Source: Bacillus chungangensis (GTDB lineage: Bacteria > Bacillota > Bacilli > Bacillales > Bacillaceae_C). From it: a stretch of DNA of 64,000 nucleotides. Position 1 is the first letter of the stretch. Every line of letters starts with the position of its first letter. Position numbers and translations under genes: made by a program. The DNA is taken from the NCBI RefSeq assembly GCF_030812995.1, contig NZ_JAUSTT010000005.1, forward strand, positions 1 through 64,000. The letters are read 5' to 3'. Shown here piece by piece: positions 7,463 through 15,745 of this stretch. Below the pieces are notes generated by a model that saw only the letters and a list, made by a program, of their open reading frames with translations, was not told the origin of the DNA and did no database searches.

Positions 7463-10234
7463 TTATGTCGCAAGCGGCATATTTCCTGCCACTTCCCGCA
7501 TTTTTTCTGCTAAGTTCAAACCAACCGCATCTGCAATTTTCTCCGCGATCTTGTTGGCATCGATATCGTTTCCTTCCGCTTGTACGATAACACTGACACT
7601 CGGATTGACATGAATATCACCAAATACAGCGCCAGCATTTCCGACGACTGTGGCATCATTTGATGCCAACGGTACTTTTCCAACTAGACCGCCGCTTGCG
7701 AATGGTTTTACCCCGAGCATTCGTCCTGTTCTCTCGTACAATTCCATAGCACGGCTTCTTCTGCTGCTTGAAAGAGGAATGATCATCTCTGGCCCTGCTT
7801 CACCGACAAGACCGAGATGCGGGCGATTAATATAGCCACCGTTTGCATACTTTTTCTTGCCGGATGAAGACTTGCTTGTTTTTAAACCAGTTGTATCCTC
7901 GCCTCTTTTAGTCGTCTTACTAAAAAAACTTGTAACGCCGTCCCATCGATTGGAAACCCAGCCGCTGACACCATTCCACATGTCCTTTATACCGCCCCAT
8001 ATATCTGAAACAATTCCCCAGGCAGTTTCAAAGGCTCCTGTGATAACTCCTGTTACGGCTTCTACACCTTGTTCAATCGGTCCCCATACGTTTTCTGTAA
8101 ACCATTCGTTTACCGCACCCCAGACTTCCATGATGCCTTCGCTTGCGCTAGAGAAGTGCTCAGTAAACCATTCTGTCACTACTCCCACAGCTTCTTGGAG
8201 AGGAGCCCAAACAGTTTCTTCAAACCACGCTGCTACAACACCCCAAACTTCGGACAACCAGTTATAGGATTCAGTAAACCTCTCAATGATGAAATCAACT
8301 GCTAGACCTACGCCTTCCGAAAGAGGCGTCCAGACCGTTTCCATAAACCATTCGGCTACAGCCCCCCAGACCTCGGACAACCAGTTATAAGTCTCAGTGA
8401 ACCGCTCAATAATGAAATCAACGGCTGTACCAACACCTTCCGAGATCGGCGTCCAGACGGTTTCCATGAACCAACTGCTTAAAGCCTGCCATCTTTCTGC
8501 AATCCACTCTCTTCCCATATCAAAAAGACCGACAAGAAAGTTTAGCGTATTTACTCCGAAGTCGGATATCGGTGTCCAGACGTTTTCCATAAACCAATTG
8601 CTTAGCGTATTCCAGCTCTCGCTAATCCAATCTGCTGCAATGGAAGCCCCTGTACTGATCGGTGTCCACACAGTCTCGTTGAACCAATTGCTAAAGCTGC
8701 TCCACTGATCGGATATCCAATCTAAAGCACTGCTAAAAGCCTCCTTGATGTTTATTCCGATCGCCTTAAAATCTAAGCTGCCAAGGCAATCACCAACCGC
8801 ACCGCCGCCAAGAGAACCGATAACACCTCCGGCGATGCCGCCTATGGCTGTGCCAATTCCAGGTACGACCGAGCCAATTGCAGCCCCAGCTGCTGCTCCA
8901 CCTACGCCGCCAGCTAATGAGCCTACGCCGCCAGGCAACTCTTCTTTTGACATTGTCAAGAGACTTGCCGCTCCCAACAATGAACCGAGTCCTGGTATTT
9001 TTCCTGCTATTGCTCCTGCCATGTTTGGTAATTTTGGGAGTTTGGGAAGTTTGGGAAACTTAAACCTGCTTTTCGGTTTTTCTGATTTTCGTTGTTGAGC
9101 CATTTCTTTCATTGCTTTACTATAAGAATCCTCTTTCGGGGCAGGAGGTTTATTCGCTTGAACAGAAGCCTTTACTTGCGCGCATTTCCCTTTTCCTTTA
9201 CCGCCTTTCCCGCCAAACAATTCTTTCACTTTGTCGAATGGTTTCAATAGCTTTGAAGCAGCATTTAATGCCAGTAAATCAAAAATAATCGCATTTGCTA
9301 TCGAGCCATTTCCCGTGATCGCATTCCAATTGATGGAGGCAAATTTTTTTGCTATTTCAGTTGCCAACATTCCGATATCAAGGCTTTCGATGAAGTTTTT
9401 TATAAAACTAGAGGCTGCATCTGCTCCTGCTTTCGTAAAGGCACTAGCGCCTTCCGAGTCTACTCCTAAAGCACCAAGTACGGCTCCTTTGATTAAGTCT
9501 CCAAAAGCAGTGCCCATTCTTCCAGTCAATCCTGTTACTTGATCATGTCCGATACGATCCCACCAGTCAGAAAACGAATTACTGGCATCATCGATCATTA
9601 ATTTTACTTTTGCACCGAAGGACAAATCTTCGTACTTGTCCGATAAAAATAAATCAGCTAGATAAGATGACGCTGTTTCTACGTGCTTGATCATAAAGGA
9701 GGCAAATTTTTCCCCATATTGTTCGATTTTGCTGCTCATTTCATCGAGAATATCTTTATTTTCATTTTTCCATTCTCTAAACTTTATTAACGCCGGCGAC
9801 AGGGCTTTATCCATCCCTCTTCCCCAGCTCATAAAGACTGTTTCGTTAAAAAGCGATTTGACATCGGCAATGAGGATAGGAAGCTGAGTGCCCATCGCAT
9901 CGGGACCAATCTTGCCAAGGAGGGAAATGGCGGTGTCGATGATGCCCTTTAAAGGTTTGGTTACCATATCTATCGCCCAGAACGCGATGTTGTACGTTCT
10001 ATTTGCGACCTTTTTTGCGTAGCCACCGACGGTCTTGATGACTTTTGAAGCTTGATCAATCGCGCCAATTGTCATGGACCACCTTCCTTTGGTGAGCTGG
10101 TCCATTCGCTTTTGCATATTCATGATCGTTCTTTGAAAAGCAGTGACTTCTTTTTCTGCTTTTTTTAAACCTGGAGAAAACGAATCAATTACTTCGATGG
10201 GAATTTCTATTCTAAATACTTGTTCATTTGCCAC
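7463..10234 (-). CDS. xkdO: Tail tape-measure protein (XkdO)
   Basis: A 923-residue tape-measure protein. The N-terminal third is helical (EVTAFQRTIMNMQKRMDQL). A Gly/Ala-rich hydrophobic stretch (about 420-490) looks membrane-active. Residues about 500-750 hold about seven degenerate repeats of the type WF.ETVW.P(I/L)..GV, two of them nearly identical. The C-terminal part contains the phage motif GGYINRPHLGLVGEAGPEMIIPLS. Length normally scales with tail length at roughly 1.5 A per residue, so about 140 nm here. The start is a GTG at 10234 with CCAAAGGGGTGAGATA upstream; the ORF itself is open for 12 more codons. It starts five bases after the frameshifted chaperone extension ends. Confidence 0.85.
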   Translation of the reverse strand: MANEQVFRIEIPIEVIDSFSPGLKKAEKEVTAFQRTIMNMQKRMDQLTKGRWSMTIGAIDQASKVIKTVGGYAKKVANRTYNIAFWAIDMVTKPLKGIIDTAISLLGKIGPDAMGTQLPILIADVKSLFNETVFMSWGRGMDKALSPALIKFREWKNENKDILDEMSSKIEQYGEKFASFMIKHVETASSYLADLFLSDKYEDLSFGAKVKLMIDDASNSFSDWWDRIGHDQVTGLTGRMGTAFGDLIKGAVLGALGVDSEGASAFTKAGADAASSFIKNFIESLDIGMLATEIAKKFASINWNAITGNGSIANAIIFDLLALNAASKLLKPFDKVKELFGGKGGKGKGKCAQVKASVQANKPPAPKEDSYSKAMKEMAQQRKSEKPKSRFKFPKLPKLPKLPNMAGAIAGKIPGLGSLLGAASLLTMSKEELPGGVGSLAGGVGGAAAGAAIGSVVPGIGTAIGGIAGGVIGSLGGGAVGDCLGSLDFKAIGINIKEAFSSALDWISDQWSSFSNWFNETVWTPISTGASIAADWISESWNTLSNWFMENVWTPISDFGVNTLNFLVGLFDMGREWIAERWQALSSWFMETVWTPISEGVGTAVDFIIERFTETYNWLSEVWGAVAEWFMETVWTPLSEGVGLAVDFIIERFTESYNWLSEVWGVVAAWFEETVWAPLQEAVGVVTEWFTEHFSSASEGIMEVWGAVNEWFTENVWGPIEQGVEAVTGVITGAFETAWGIVSDIWGGIKDMWNGVSGWVSNRWDGVTSFFSKTTKRGEDTTGLKTSKSSSGKKKYANGGYINRPHLGLVGEAGPEMIIPLSSSRRSRAMELYERTGRMLGVKPFASGGLVGKVPLASNDATVVGNAGAVFGDIHVNPSVSVIVQAEGNDIDANKIAEKIADAVGLNLAEKMREVAGNMPLAT

Positions 10235-10238
10235 TATC

Positions 10239-10418
10239 TCACCCCTTTGGCTGTTTATGGAGCTTGGCATTTTTGTATTCTTTCTCCATTTGATACATCA
10301 TCGAAGCAAATACGAACGACTGAACGCCCTCAGGCTTGTTCATGATTTCATCAGGCGTTCTGCCCGTTCGTTGGAAGACTTCATGCAGGAGGGTTAGTTT
10401 TCCTCCTGCTCCGATGAG
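10239..10418 (-). CDS. -1 frameshift extension of XkdN (59 codons)
   Basis: Downstream of the xkdN stop, the -1 frame is open without its own ribosome binding site and ends at 10239-10241, just before xkdO. Entered by -1 slippage at 10418-10424 it adds 59 codons. The sequence contains PDEIMNKPEGVQSFVFASMM and a Lys-rich end, the usual look of the gpT-type extension of tail assembly chaperones (..A..YASM..K.E...). The fused product would be about 215 residues and would bind the tape-measure protein during assembly. Confidence 0.8.
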   Translation of the reverse strand, partial: LIGAGGKLTLLHEVFQRTGRTPDEIMNKPEGVQSFVFASMMYQMEKEYKNAKLHKQPKG

Positions 10419-10885
10419 TTTTTTACTATTTCTTCCGTATCATCGCTATAGCCGCTCATCTCATCGATTTTGTCAATGATCGCTTTCTTTTCACCAGCTT
10501 TTAGGACTTTATCGATTAAATCTGGCCCATTTAAGACACCGAGTGTTTTCCACGCCTCTTTGTTGTTCCATAGTCGTTTGCGATCCTCAGCTGCTGTCGC
10601 ATGATAGATTAATAGAGAACGGAATCTTGTAATATTTGTCTCTTCTGCTACTTTTACGCCGCCAAGGTTTTTCGCTTTCTTGAATTTCGTTGCTTGGTCT
10701 TGCAGTTCGTTATATTCTTTTTCTGTTAAACCATGGATGCGGAATTGAAAGAGCACTTTGCCTTTGCGGGCAATTTCAATCATGACAGTGTCATTTTTAT
10801 TGTCAGCGGCTGCATCAAGGAGGCCGCGAAGGACATCCTCCTCCACGGCCAATAATTCTTCATTCGTTCGTTTTTCAGTAGACAT
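10394..10885 (-). CDS. xkdN: Tail assembly chaperone (XkdN, gpG-like)
   Basis: A 163-residue, highly charged helical protein in the XkdN position between tube and tape measure. Residues about 60-75 (IHGLTEKEYNELQDQATKFKK) and FRSLLIYHAT near 100 match the family. It keeps the tape measure soluble while the tube polymerises around it. Two products are expected: this one and the -1 frameshift fusion (about 215 residues). The second ATG (10885) is used because AAGGAG lies seven bases before it; the first ATG is one base away. Confidence 0.8.
   Translation of the reverse strand: MSTEKRTNEELLAVEEDVLRGLLDAAADNKNDTVMIEIARKGKVLFQFRIHGLTEKEYNELQDQATKFKKAKNLGGVKVAEETNITRFRSLLIYHATAAEDRKRLWNNKEAWKTLGVLNGPDLIDKVLKAGEKKAIIDKIDEMSGYSDDTEEIVKNSSEQEEN
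10418..10424 (-). promoter_or_regulatory. Programmed -1 ribosomal frameshift heptamer
   Basis: On the minus strand the xkdN frame reads GTA AAA AAC. This forms the canonical X-XXY-YYZ heptamer A-AAA-AAC. A purine-rich GGAGCAGGAGGAAA stretch follows. The position is seven sense codons before the xkdN stop, exactly where phage G/GT frameshifts occur. Confidence 0.8.
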
Positions 10886-10901
10886 ATGCATTCTCCTTCC
10901 A

Positions 10902-11342
10902 TTAATCGTGTGCTCTTAATACACCAGTAAAGTTTAGCTGCGGCATTTTTTCGCCTTTTTTGAAGCCATTTAAGATTTTGACGAGCATTTTGTCTCTAAC
11001 AATCGTTTCTGTAAAAGTAAGTGTGAATGTATAGCCAGTCGTAATACCCCATACGACCATGTTTCCTGCTGCTTGATAGTCATTCGTGTTGAAATTCATT
11101 TGCGCTTGGAACGTATTCACTTCGGCGAGGAAATTTCCTTCCTCATCATAAAGCTCTCCGTCTTTTCCATGAAGGATGTTTCTTGGATCCCATTCGCCGC
11201 CATCCAATTCTTCTTGCAATTCAGGCGGCATATTCACACGAAAACTCCACTCACGACTAAGGATTTCACCCGGCTGCACATTGACAACATCGATCGAACC
11301 ATCTGGAATACAATTCCTAAATACGTATCTTCCATCAGACAT
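10902..11342 (-). CDS. xkdM: Tail tube protein (XkdM)
   Basis: A 146-residue protein, almost exactly the length of PBSX XkdM (DUF2001). It is rich in beta strands with the motif YTFTLTFTETIVRD..L..IL.GFK.GE at about 108-135, typical of Hcp/gp19-like tube proteins. It polymerises inside the sheath. The ATG at 11342 is preferred (AGGAG eight bases upstream); the in-frame GTG three codons earlier is too close. Confidence 0.8.
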   Translation of the reverse strand: MSDGRYVFRNCIPDGSIDVVNVQPGEILSREWSFRVNMPPELQEELDGGEWDPRNILHGKDGELYDEEGNFLAEVNTFQAQMNFNTNDYQAAGNMVVWGITTGYTFTLTFTETIVRDKMLVKILNGFKKGEKMPQLNFTGVLRAHD

Positions 11343-11368
11343 ACTGATCACTCCTATTTAAGTAATAT

Positions 11369-11487
11369 GTGAAACTTTCATCAGTGAGCTTTCTCATTCC
11401 TCACTGATGGTGACAATGTATCGGCAGTTTTGCCTATCAAATTTCTAATCTTGGGAGCAGAGAAGGAAGCCCTTTCTCTGCTATAAA
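11369..11487 (+). repeat. Dispersed hairpin repeat, diverged copy 3
   Basis: Starts GTGAAACTTTCATCAGTGAG and forms the stem CATCAGTGAG / CTCACTGATG with both strands changed relative to other copies. It then carries a shortened core (TATCGGCAGTTTTGC), a second GAGCAGAGAAGG / CCTTTCTCTGCT stem and ATAAA. It separates xkdK from xkdM. Confidence 0.65.
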
Positions 11488-11504
11488 AAGAAAAAGTACC
11501 TGCC

Positions 11505-12908
11505 TTAATATTGAAAGCCAAATGCCAAATATAGCTTCTCAATGCCATCAAGATCGACAAGGTCACGGAATTTAAACCATGCCGCATCTCCTTTAGGCAA
11601 GTTCTGCTCGTCCACAATCAATTCGCCGCTTTCCAGTCCGCCTTCCATGATCATGTCATTAATAATGCCATTGGCAACAGTGATCACGTATTGACGTCCA
11701 TCGCTGGAATTGTCAATGCCGTCGCCGCTTCCCATTGCTTTAGAAAGCGTAAAGGCCACACGGTCAATTAATTCAAAACGAGTGCGGACGCGGCGGATTT
11801 TTTTCCAGCCATCATCTTCTTCGCTAGCAACGGAAACGAGGGTATTAATGCCGTAATCTACTTGCGCCAGTCCATCTGGATTTAAGGAGAACACGAGCAT
11901 TCCATTCTTCGCTGCCTCATTATATTGTGAAGAGGATAATTCACCGTATACGCCAACAGAGCCTCTAACGGTTTTCTTCGTTAAGCTAGATTTATAGGAA
12001 GCAGAAACCATCTTCCCTAATACGTGCCCGGCAGCTTTTGCCCCATCTACGCCTCCGGTCTTCGTTTCAAAACCATTGCCGACGTAAATCATTGCAAAGT
12101 CGTTAAACGAACGAGCATTGTTCTTTCGTGTTTCAAATGGGACCGTGATCTTTTCACCGACAACACCAGTAAACCTTGCCCCTTCACGCAATTTGCGATT
12201 GACAAAAGCTTGTAAACTAGCATGAATGATCGGGTCTTCAGAATCGACCGTAATCCCATCAAAGAAGCGCTTTTCGATAACTCCGAATGCATCTACATAA
12301 TCTTGAGCGGTTACTTTTGGGTCTTCTCCGCCTTTTACACTTTCATTTAAAATCGCAGCAATGCTGCTTCCTTCGTTTTCTAGTACGACAGCGTCGAAAT
12401 ATTTACTCGTTTCATTTAGAAGTGAGGCAAGATGATTCCCTTCATTTTCGCCGCTCTTGAATGTTAATTTTTCAATTTGACGATCGCCTTCAAAGACAAT
12501 AAACTCTTTTTCAGACACATCAAGTGCTGTCCGAATTGTCACCGTAAATTGGCGGGAAGTTGGATATTTCGTTCCGAGACGAAGCGTGTCAGTTCCTTCT
12601 TCATCTTTTAAGACGATTTCGCCAAGCGCTCCTCCAGTACCAGCTCGTACGACTTGAACAGTATAAGCGCCGCCTTGAAAAATTTCTTTTACCACTTCAG
12701 CGCCATAGCCTGAACCGATTTTATCGAGAATGTCGCTCTCATCCTCAATCGTGATTGCTTTTTCGAGCGGCCCCCAGTTAGATTTAATAACTGCCGCTGC
12801 GATGCCAATCGCCCGCGAATATTTTGCTAATGCTCCATCGTTAAACCAACGTACATATACCCCAGGGCGAACTTTTTGTTCACCTAGTCTAAATAATTCT
12901 CCAATCAT
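11505..12908 (-). CDS. xkdK: Contractile tail sheath protein (XkdK)
   Basis: A 467-residue sheath protein, the same length as PBSX XkdK. The N-terminus KVRPGVYVRWFNDG and the segment AIGIAAAVIKSNWGP are standard for Firmicutes sheath proteins. The middle holds GVVGEKITVP and the GVDGAKAAGHVLGKM motif at about 283-297. The C-terminal third contains the extended arm segments of the sheath. Its presence shows the particle has a contractile (myovirus-type) tail. The ATG starts four bases after the YqzN-like gene's stop. Confidence 0.9.
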   Translation of the reverse strand: MIGELFRLGEQKVRPGVYVRWFNDGALAKYSRAIGIAAAVIKSNWGPLEKAITIEDESDILDKIGSGYGAEVVKEIFQGGAYTVQVVRAGTGGALGEIVLKDEEGTDTLRLGTKYPTSRQFTVTIRTALDVSEKEFIVFEGDRQIEKLTFKSGENEGNHLASLLNETSKYFDAVVLENEGSSIAAILNESVKGGEDPKVTAQDYVDAFGVIEKRFFDGITVDSEDPIIHASLQAFVNRKLREGARFTGVVGEKITVPFETRKNNARSFNDFAMIYVGNGFETKTGGVDGAKAAGHVLGKMVSASYKSSLTKKTVRGSVGVYGELSSSQYNEAAKNGMLVFSLNPDGLAQVDYGINTLVSVASEEDDGWKKIRRVRTRFELIDRVAFTLSKAMGSGDGIDNSSDGRQYVITVANGIINDMIMEGGLESGELIVDEQNLPKGDAAWFKFRDLVDLDGIEKLYLAFGFQY

Positions 12909-12911
12909 GTG

Positions 12912-13118
12912 TTAAGCCTCCCTTTTTTTGAACTGTCGGATTGCCTTTTCTATTTCCGAACGAGTTAAGTGATTTTTTCCTGCTAATTTCATTGCACCTG
13001 CCATTAATTCAGGCATCACCCCAAAAGAAGCAGCCGCCCCGATGATTTCAGAACGGCTGTACTTCGGTTCATTTGATACAGGGGGGATGTTTGTTGTTGT
13101 TTGCTTATTTTTTGCCAT
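12912..13118 (-). CDS. YqzN/YkzM-like small phage protein
   Basis: A 68-residue protein with a Gln/Thr/Pro-rich head and a C-terminal domain YSRSEIIGAAASFGV..ELMAGAM....H LTRSEIEKAIRQFKKRE. This is the YqzN/YkzM domain found between the tail terminator and sheath genes of skin and PBSX. Function unknown. The ATG at 13118 is chosen because GAGGAGGTGTTATAT precedes it; the longer frame would start inside the previous gene. It overlaps that gene's end by 14 bases. Confidence 0.75.
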   Translation of the reverse strand: MAKNKQTTTNIPPVSNEPKYSRSEIIGAAASFGVMPELMAGAMKLAGKNHLTRSEIEKAIRQFKKREA

Positions 13119-13941
13119 ATATAACACCTCCTCGTTTCGGATCAACTTCTACCCTGTTTAATTTTTCATACACTGCTTTGCCATGAAGGATGCCATAACG
13201 AACTTCTAATTCAATTTGCCCCGCTTTGAATGGATCTTGGTCATGATTTGCCGATACAGTTAAAAAAGTCAGCTTTGACTTGTCTGACAAAGATGCGCCC
13301 GTATCTAAGGCAAGCTGCCTTGTAATCTTTTCAACCCACTGTCTGCGAGTAGATGCATCTGCAGCAAGGAGATGGCCGTGCATTTTAACAGTAAGCCAAG
13401 CGCCCCAATGCATTTCCTCAACAGATGTAATCGTTGTTTGCCGCCAGAAGAGACTCAGATGATCTGTGGTGAGCAATGCGAGCGGATCAGTATTAATGTG
13501 AGGAAATCTTGCTGTCGTCCATCTTTTCATCGCTTCGACCGGATCTGGTTCAATCGGAGTATGCAATAGCCAAGCGAGTGAAAAAATTTTAAAACGCAAG
13601 CCCCGCGTTAAGGCATCCCAATCTTCATCCACCATGTCATCGCTGACAGTGCCGACATATTCGATATAATAAGGCGTCCCATCGTATGCAAAGCTTTTTT
13701 GGTGAAGGGCAGCAATGACCTCTTTAGATATCTGATCGACTTCTTGAAACGTTCTCCGCCTTACATATGGCCATACTTCATAAAATGCAGCATGCACTTC
13801 GTATTCATTATTTTCCTGTTTTCCAGCTCTTAACACGAGATAAGGCATCTCAAGCTGCGGCCCTGCGGCTGTTGGCTCCCATACATGTCCATTTATTGTT
13901 GGGACATGTGCGACAAGCAGTTGTTTGATTGCTTCTCTCAT
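13105..13941 (-). CDS. Tail terminator-like protein (XkdJ/YqbJ position), two-domain form
   Basis: A 278-residue protein in the place of XkdJ/YqbJ. Residues 1-145 (REAIKQLLVAHVP..WEPTAAGPQLEMPYLVLR..EVDQISKEVIAALH..GLRFKIFSLAW) match the tail-terminator type. Residues about 150-278 look like a second, diverged unit with the same order (helix KWVEKITRQLAL-like, then L.VSANHDQDPFKAGQIELEVRYGI). PBSX-type members are usually about 150 residues, so this is a fused or duplicated form. Start choice: the ATG at 13941 has GGAGG eight bases upstream; 13959 and 14004 (overlapping the previous stop) are alternatives. Confidence 0.6.
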   Translation of the reverse strand: MREAIKQLLVAHVPTINGHVWEPTAAGPQLEMPYLVLRAGKQENNEYEVHAAFYEVWPYVRRRTFQEVDQISKEVIAALHQKSFAYDGTPYYIEYVGTVSDDMVDEDWDALTRGLRFKIFSLAWLLHTPIEPDPVEAMKRWTTARFPHINTDPLALLTTDHLSLFWRQTTITSVEEMHWGAWLTVKMHGHLLAADASTRRQWVEKITRQLALDTGASLSDKSKLTFLTVSANHDQDPFKAGQIELEVRYGILHGKAVYEKLNRVEVDPKRGGVIYGKK

Positions 13942-14000
13942 TGATAGGCCCTCCAACATTGTTATTTCCTTCTTCTTGTATTGAAGATTTTCTTTCGTCA

Positions 14001-14381
14001 TCATATGACTCTTTCCAATTCACAACGATAGCCAATGACCTCACTATGCACGATTTGCGGAGAGACTGTTTTCACAATATAATGCATCCCAAGCGCCTCA
14101 AATTCATCTCTTACAATCGAGCTTGCTTGGATATCAGCTTGACTAGTTGCCAGCATCTCATAACTGCGATCAACAAGTTTTTCTCCTGCCAGCGTTGCGA
14201 TTTTTTCTGGAGAGGTGGACTTTGCGGCAAAAATCCGCACAGTAAAAGGGCCTGCCTCTTTTTTTGTTTCCTCTAGGCGGCCTGCTGCTTTCGTCTTTTC
14301 TGTTCGTTTGATCGTGACCTCAACTGGATTTTGCTGGATTACCCATTGTACATGTTTGCGCCTCATTGCTCCAATTTCCAT
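14001..14381 (-). CDS. Phage head-tail connector / tail completion protein (XkdH-I position)
   Basis: A 126-residue protein starting MEIGAMRRKHVQWVIQQNP, with VEVTIKRTEK..GPFTVRIF in the middle and VSPQIVHSEVIGYRCELERV at the end. That pattern is common in small head-completion or tail-adaptor proteins of Firmicutes phages. It sits between a gp6-like connector and the tail terminator. The start at 14381 has AAAGGATGTGAAGCC before it; the longer open frame lacks a site. It is one of only three joining proteins kept although all capsid genes are missing. Confidence 0.55.
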   Translation of the reverse strand: MEIGAMRRKHVQWVIQQNPVEVTIKRTEKTKAAGRLEETKKEAGPFTVRIFAAKSTSPEKIATLAGEKLVDRSYEMLATSQADIQASSIVRDEFEALGMHYIVKTVSPQIVHSEVIGYRCELERVI

Positions 14382-14421
14382 GGCTTCACATCCTTTGTCC
14401 TGAAGCTGCTCCGTATGCGAA

Positions 14422-14724
14422 TCATGATCGGCCTGCTCTTTCGACATACATGCTAGCCATTGCCAGCGCATGATCGTATTGATCTTTCATTGAGGTAAGC
14501 TCGTAATGTTCACTGCCGACAGCATACGATTCAATTCCTCCCTGAACCATGCCTGCTTTCAGTATCCATATATCTGAAGCAGCTTGATACATATCGTTTG
14601 TTTCGGTTAAAATTTCTTCCAGCTCTGCATTGGAAAATGCCGCATCGGCATCTGTTCCGCTATCAGGAATCGGGTCATTCACCATCGTTCGCAGTCTTTT
14701 GATTTGCGATTCAGTTGTGTTCAT
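14422..14724 (-). CDS. Phage head-tail connector-like small protein
   Basis: A 100-residue all-helical protein (QIKRLRTMVNDPIPDSG..FSNAELEEILTETNDMYQAASDIWILKAG) with a YE.TS MKDQYDHALAMASMY end. This resembles gp6/YqbG-type connector proteins. The ATG at 14724 follows AAGGAAGGCGG. Upstream, a 12-codon ORF with an excellent site (AGGGGAGGCAAAGACG) ends on the ATGA of this gene, and may be leftover from a deleted upstream gene. In complete PBSX-type phages terminase, portal, protease/scaffold and capsid precede this gene; here xpf does, 105 bases away. Confidence 0.55.
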   Translation of the reverse strand: MNTTESQIKRLRTMVNDPIPDSGTDADAAFSNAELEEILTETNDMYQAASDIWILKAGMVQGGIESYAVGSEHYELTSMKDQYDHALAMASMYVERAGRS

Positions 14725-14829
14725 TTTCGGCACCGCCTTCCTTTCCCTGTATCCAGCATCGTCTTTGCCTCCCCTCTCTCGTTTTTTGCCTTTCACTATA
14801 TGGTGGCTTTCGTAAGACAAGTTCATTTT

Positions 14830-15333
14830 TTATCCACATAAATGCAACATTTGTTCTTTTTTCTTCTTTGTAATTTTAGCTTCGGCGCGTTCAATCATCT
14901 TTTGGACAGTACCTTTCGATACACATAATTGGTTCGCAATTTGGCCAAATGACAAACAATGGCCTCTCGACATCAAGTACACTTCTAATTCCCTTTTCGT
15001 CAACACAGATAACACATCATCAATCCGCTTGCGATCGCGAGCCGTGATTAAATTTTCCTCCTGATGGTCATCCCATTCATAGACATCTTCTTTCCCGCTT
15101 CTAAAATATCTTTGCATCAGCACTGGATCAAACGGACGCTCCCGTTGATAAGCGGCTCTTCTTTCAATGCCTCTGCGGTTGCCAGGCTGACGGCCCGTTT
15201 TCATCCATTCCAGTGCATACTCCAAATCAGAAACCATCCCCGACACCAATAGTTTGTCTTTTTCACATACATTTTTTTGCCGCCTTACCATATCAGCAAG
15301 CGCATGATCATATTGTTGAATGAGTTCCTCCAT
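14830..15333 (-). CDS. xpf: Phage sigma-like positive control factor (Xpf-like)
   Basis: A 167-residue protein with a C-terminal sigma-70 region-4 helix-turn-helix: LTKRELEVYLMSRGHCLSFGQIANQLCVSKGTVQKMIERAE at about 112-152. The N-terminal part is helical and charged and lacks regions 2-3. This matches Xpf of PBSX, which switches on the late operon. The start at 15333 (ATG, GGAG nine bases upstream) is preferred over the TTG at 15348. It directly precedes the tail genes and presumably drives them; I could not identify its promoter with confidence. Confidence 0.75.
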   Translation of the reverse strand: MEELIQQYDHALADMVRRQKNVCEKDKLLVSGMVSDLEYALEWMKTGRQPGNRRGIERRAAYQRERPFDPVLMQRYFRSGKEDVYEWDDHQEENLITARDRKRIDDVLSVLTKRELEVYLMSRGHCLSFGQIANQLCVSKGTVQKMIERAEAKITKKKKEQMLHLCG

Positions 15334-15367
15334 CCTTATCAGCTCCAATGTTCATTTTTTTAAGCAC

Positions 15368-15410
15368 AAAAAAGGACACGAAACGAACGTTGATCGTTCA
15401 TTTCGTGTCC
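15368..15410 (-). terminator. Strong intrinsic terminator upstream of xpf
   Basis: On the minus strand GGACACGAAATGAACG pairs with CGTTCGTTTCGTGTCC (one mismatch, five-base loop) and is followed by six T. It lies 35 bases before the xpf start. It would stop transcription from the early regulator genes, so xpf needs readthrough or its own promoter. Confidence 0.75.
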
Positions 15411-15437
15411 TCCAATAGTTGGAAAGAATTTTTTTAT

Positions 15438-15664
15438 CATAAAGTGAAACTTCCATCAGTGGGGGGGTTTCTCCCATCCCCCAATGGACAAGAAGTAGAA
15501 CAAAGGCTAAGATCGCAACGTCCTGTTGCAACGCCTTTGTGACCTACGTCCTGTAGGCCCGAACCAATCGGACATTTGACTTTCAGTTATCCCCCACCTA
15601 GACTTCTTTGATTCCTCTTACTCTTAAGGTGGGGGGTCTTACTGCCAGTTAGATGTGGGATAAA
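15438..15664 (+). repeat. Dispersed hairpin repeat, copy 4 (long form without nested inserts)
   Basis: It has ATAAAGTGAAACTTCCATCA, the G-rich stem, then the long-form central part with both target sites empty (GCAACGTCCTGTTGCAACG and CTACGTCCTGTAGGCCCGA). The core AACCAATCGGACATTTGAC, the second stem and GTTAGATGTGGGATAAA follow. It is the reference for recognising the nested inserts in other copies. Confidence 0.85.
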
Positions 15665-15686
15665 AAAAGCCATCGCAGCGGATGGC
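15662..15686 (-). terminator. Intrinsic terminator after the 150-residue HTH gene
   Basis: On the minus strand GCCATC-CGCTGC-GATGGC is followed by seven T. It lies about 60 bases downstream of the stop at 15746, and its T-tract touches the end of repeat copy 4. Confidence 0.7.
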
Positions 15687-15745
15687 GTTAAAACTGCTGG
15701 TATGAAGTTAAAGAATGATTGCTTTTTTATTTTACACTTTACGAT

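Noticed and set aside
10143-10397. 84-codon plus-strand ORF
   Set aside because: Antisense to the tape-measure start and the chaperone extension; no site and no phage-like features.
14422-14826. Longer start (14826) for the connector-like gene
   Set aside because: The extra 34 codons have no ribosome binding site and are not phage-like; the ATG at 14724 has AAGGAAGG.
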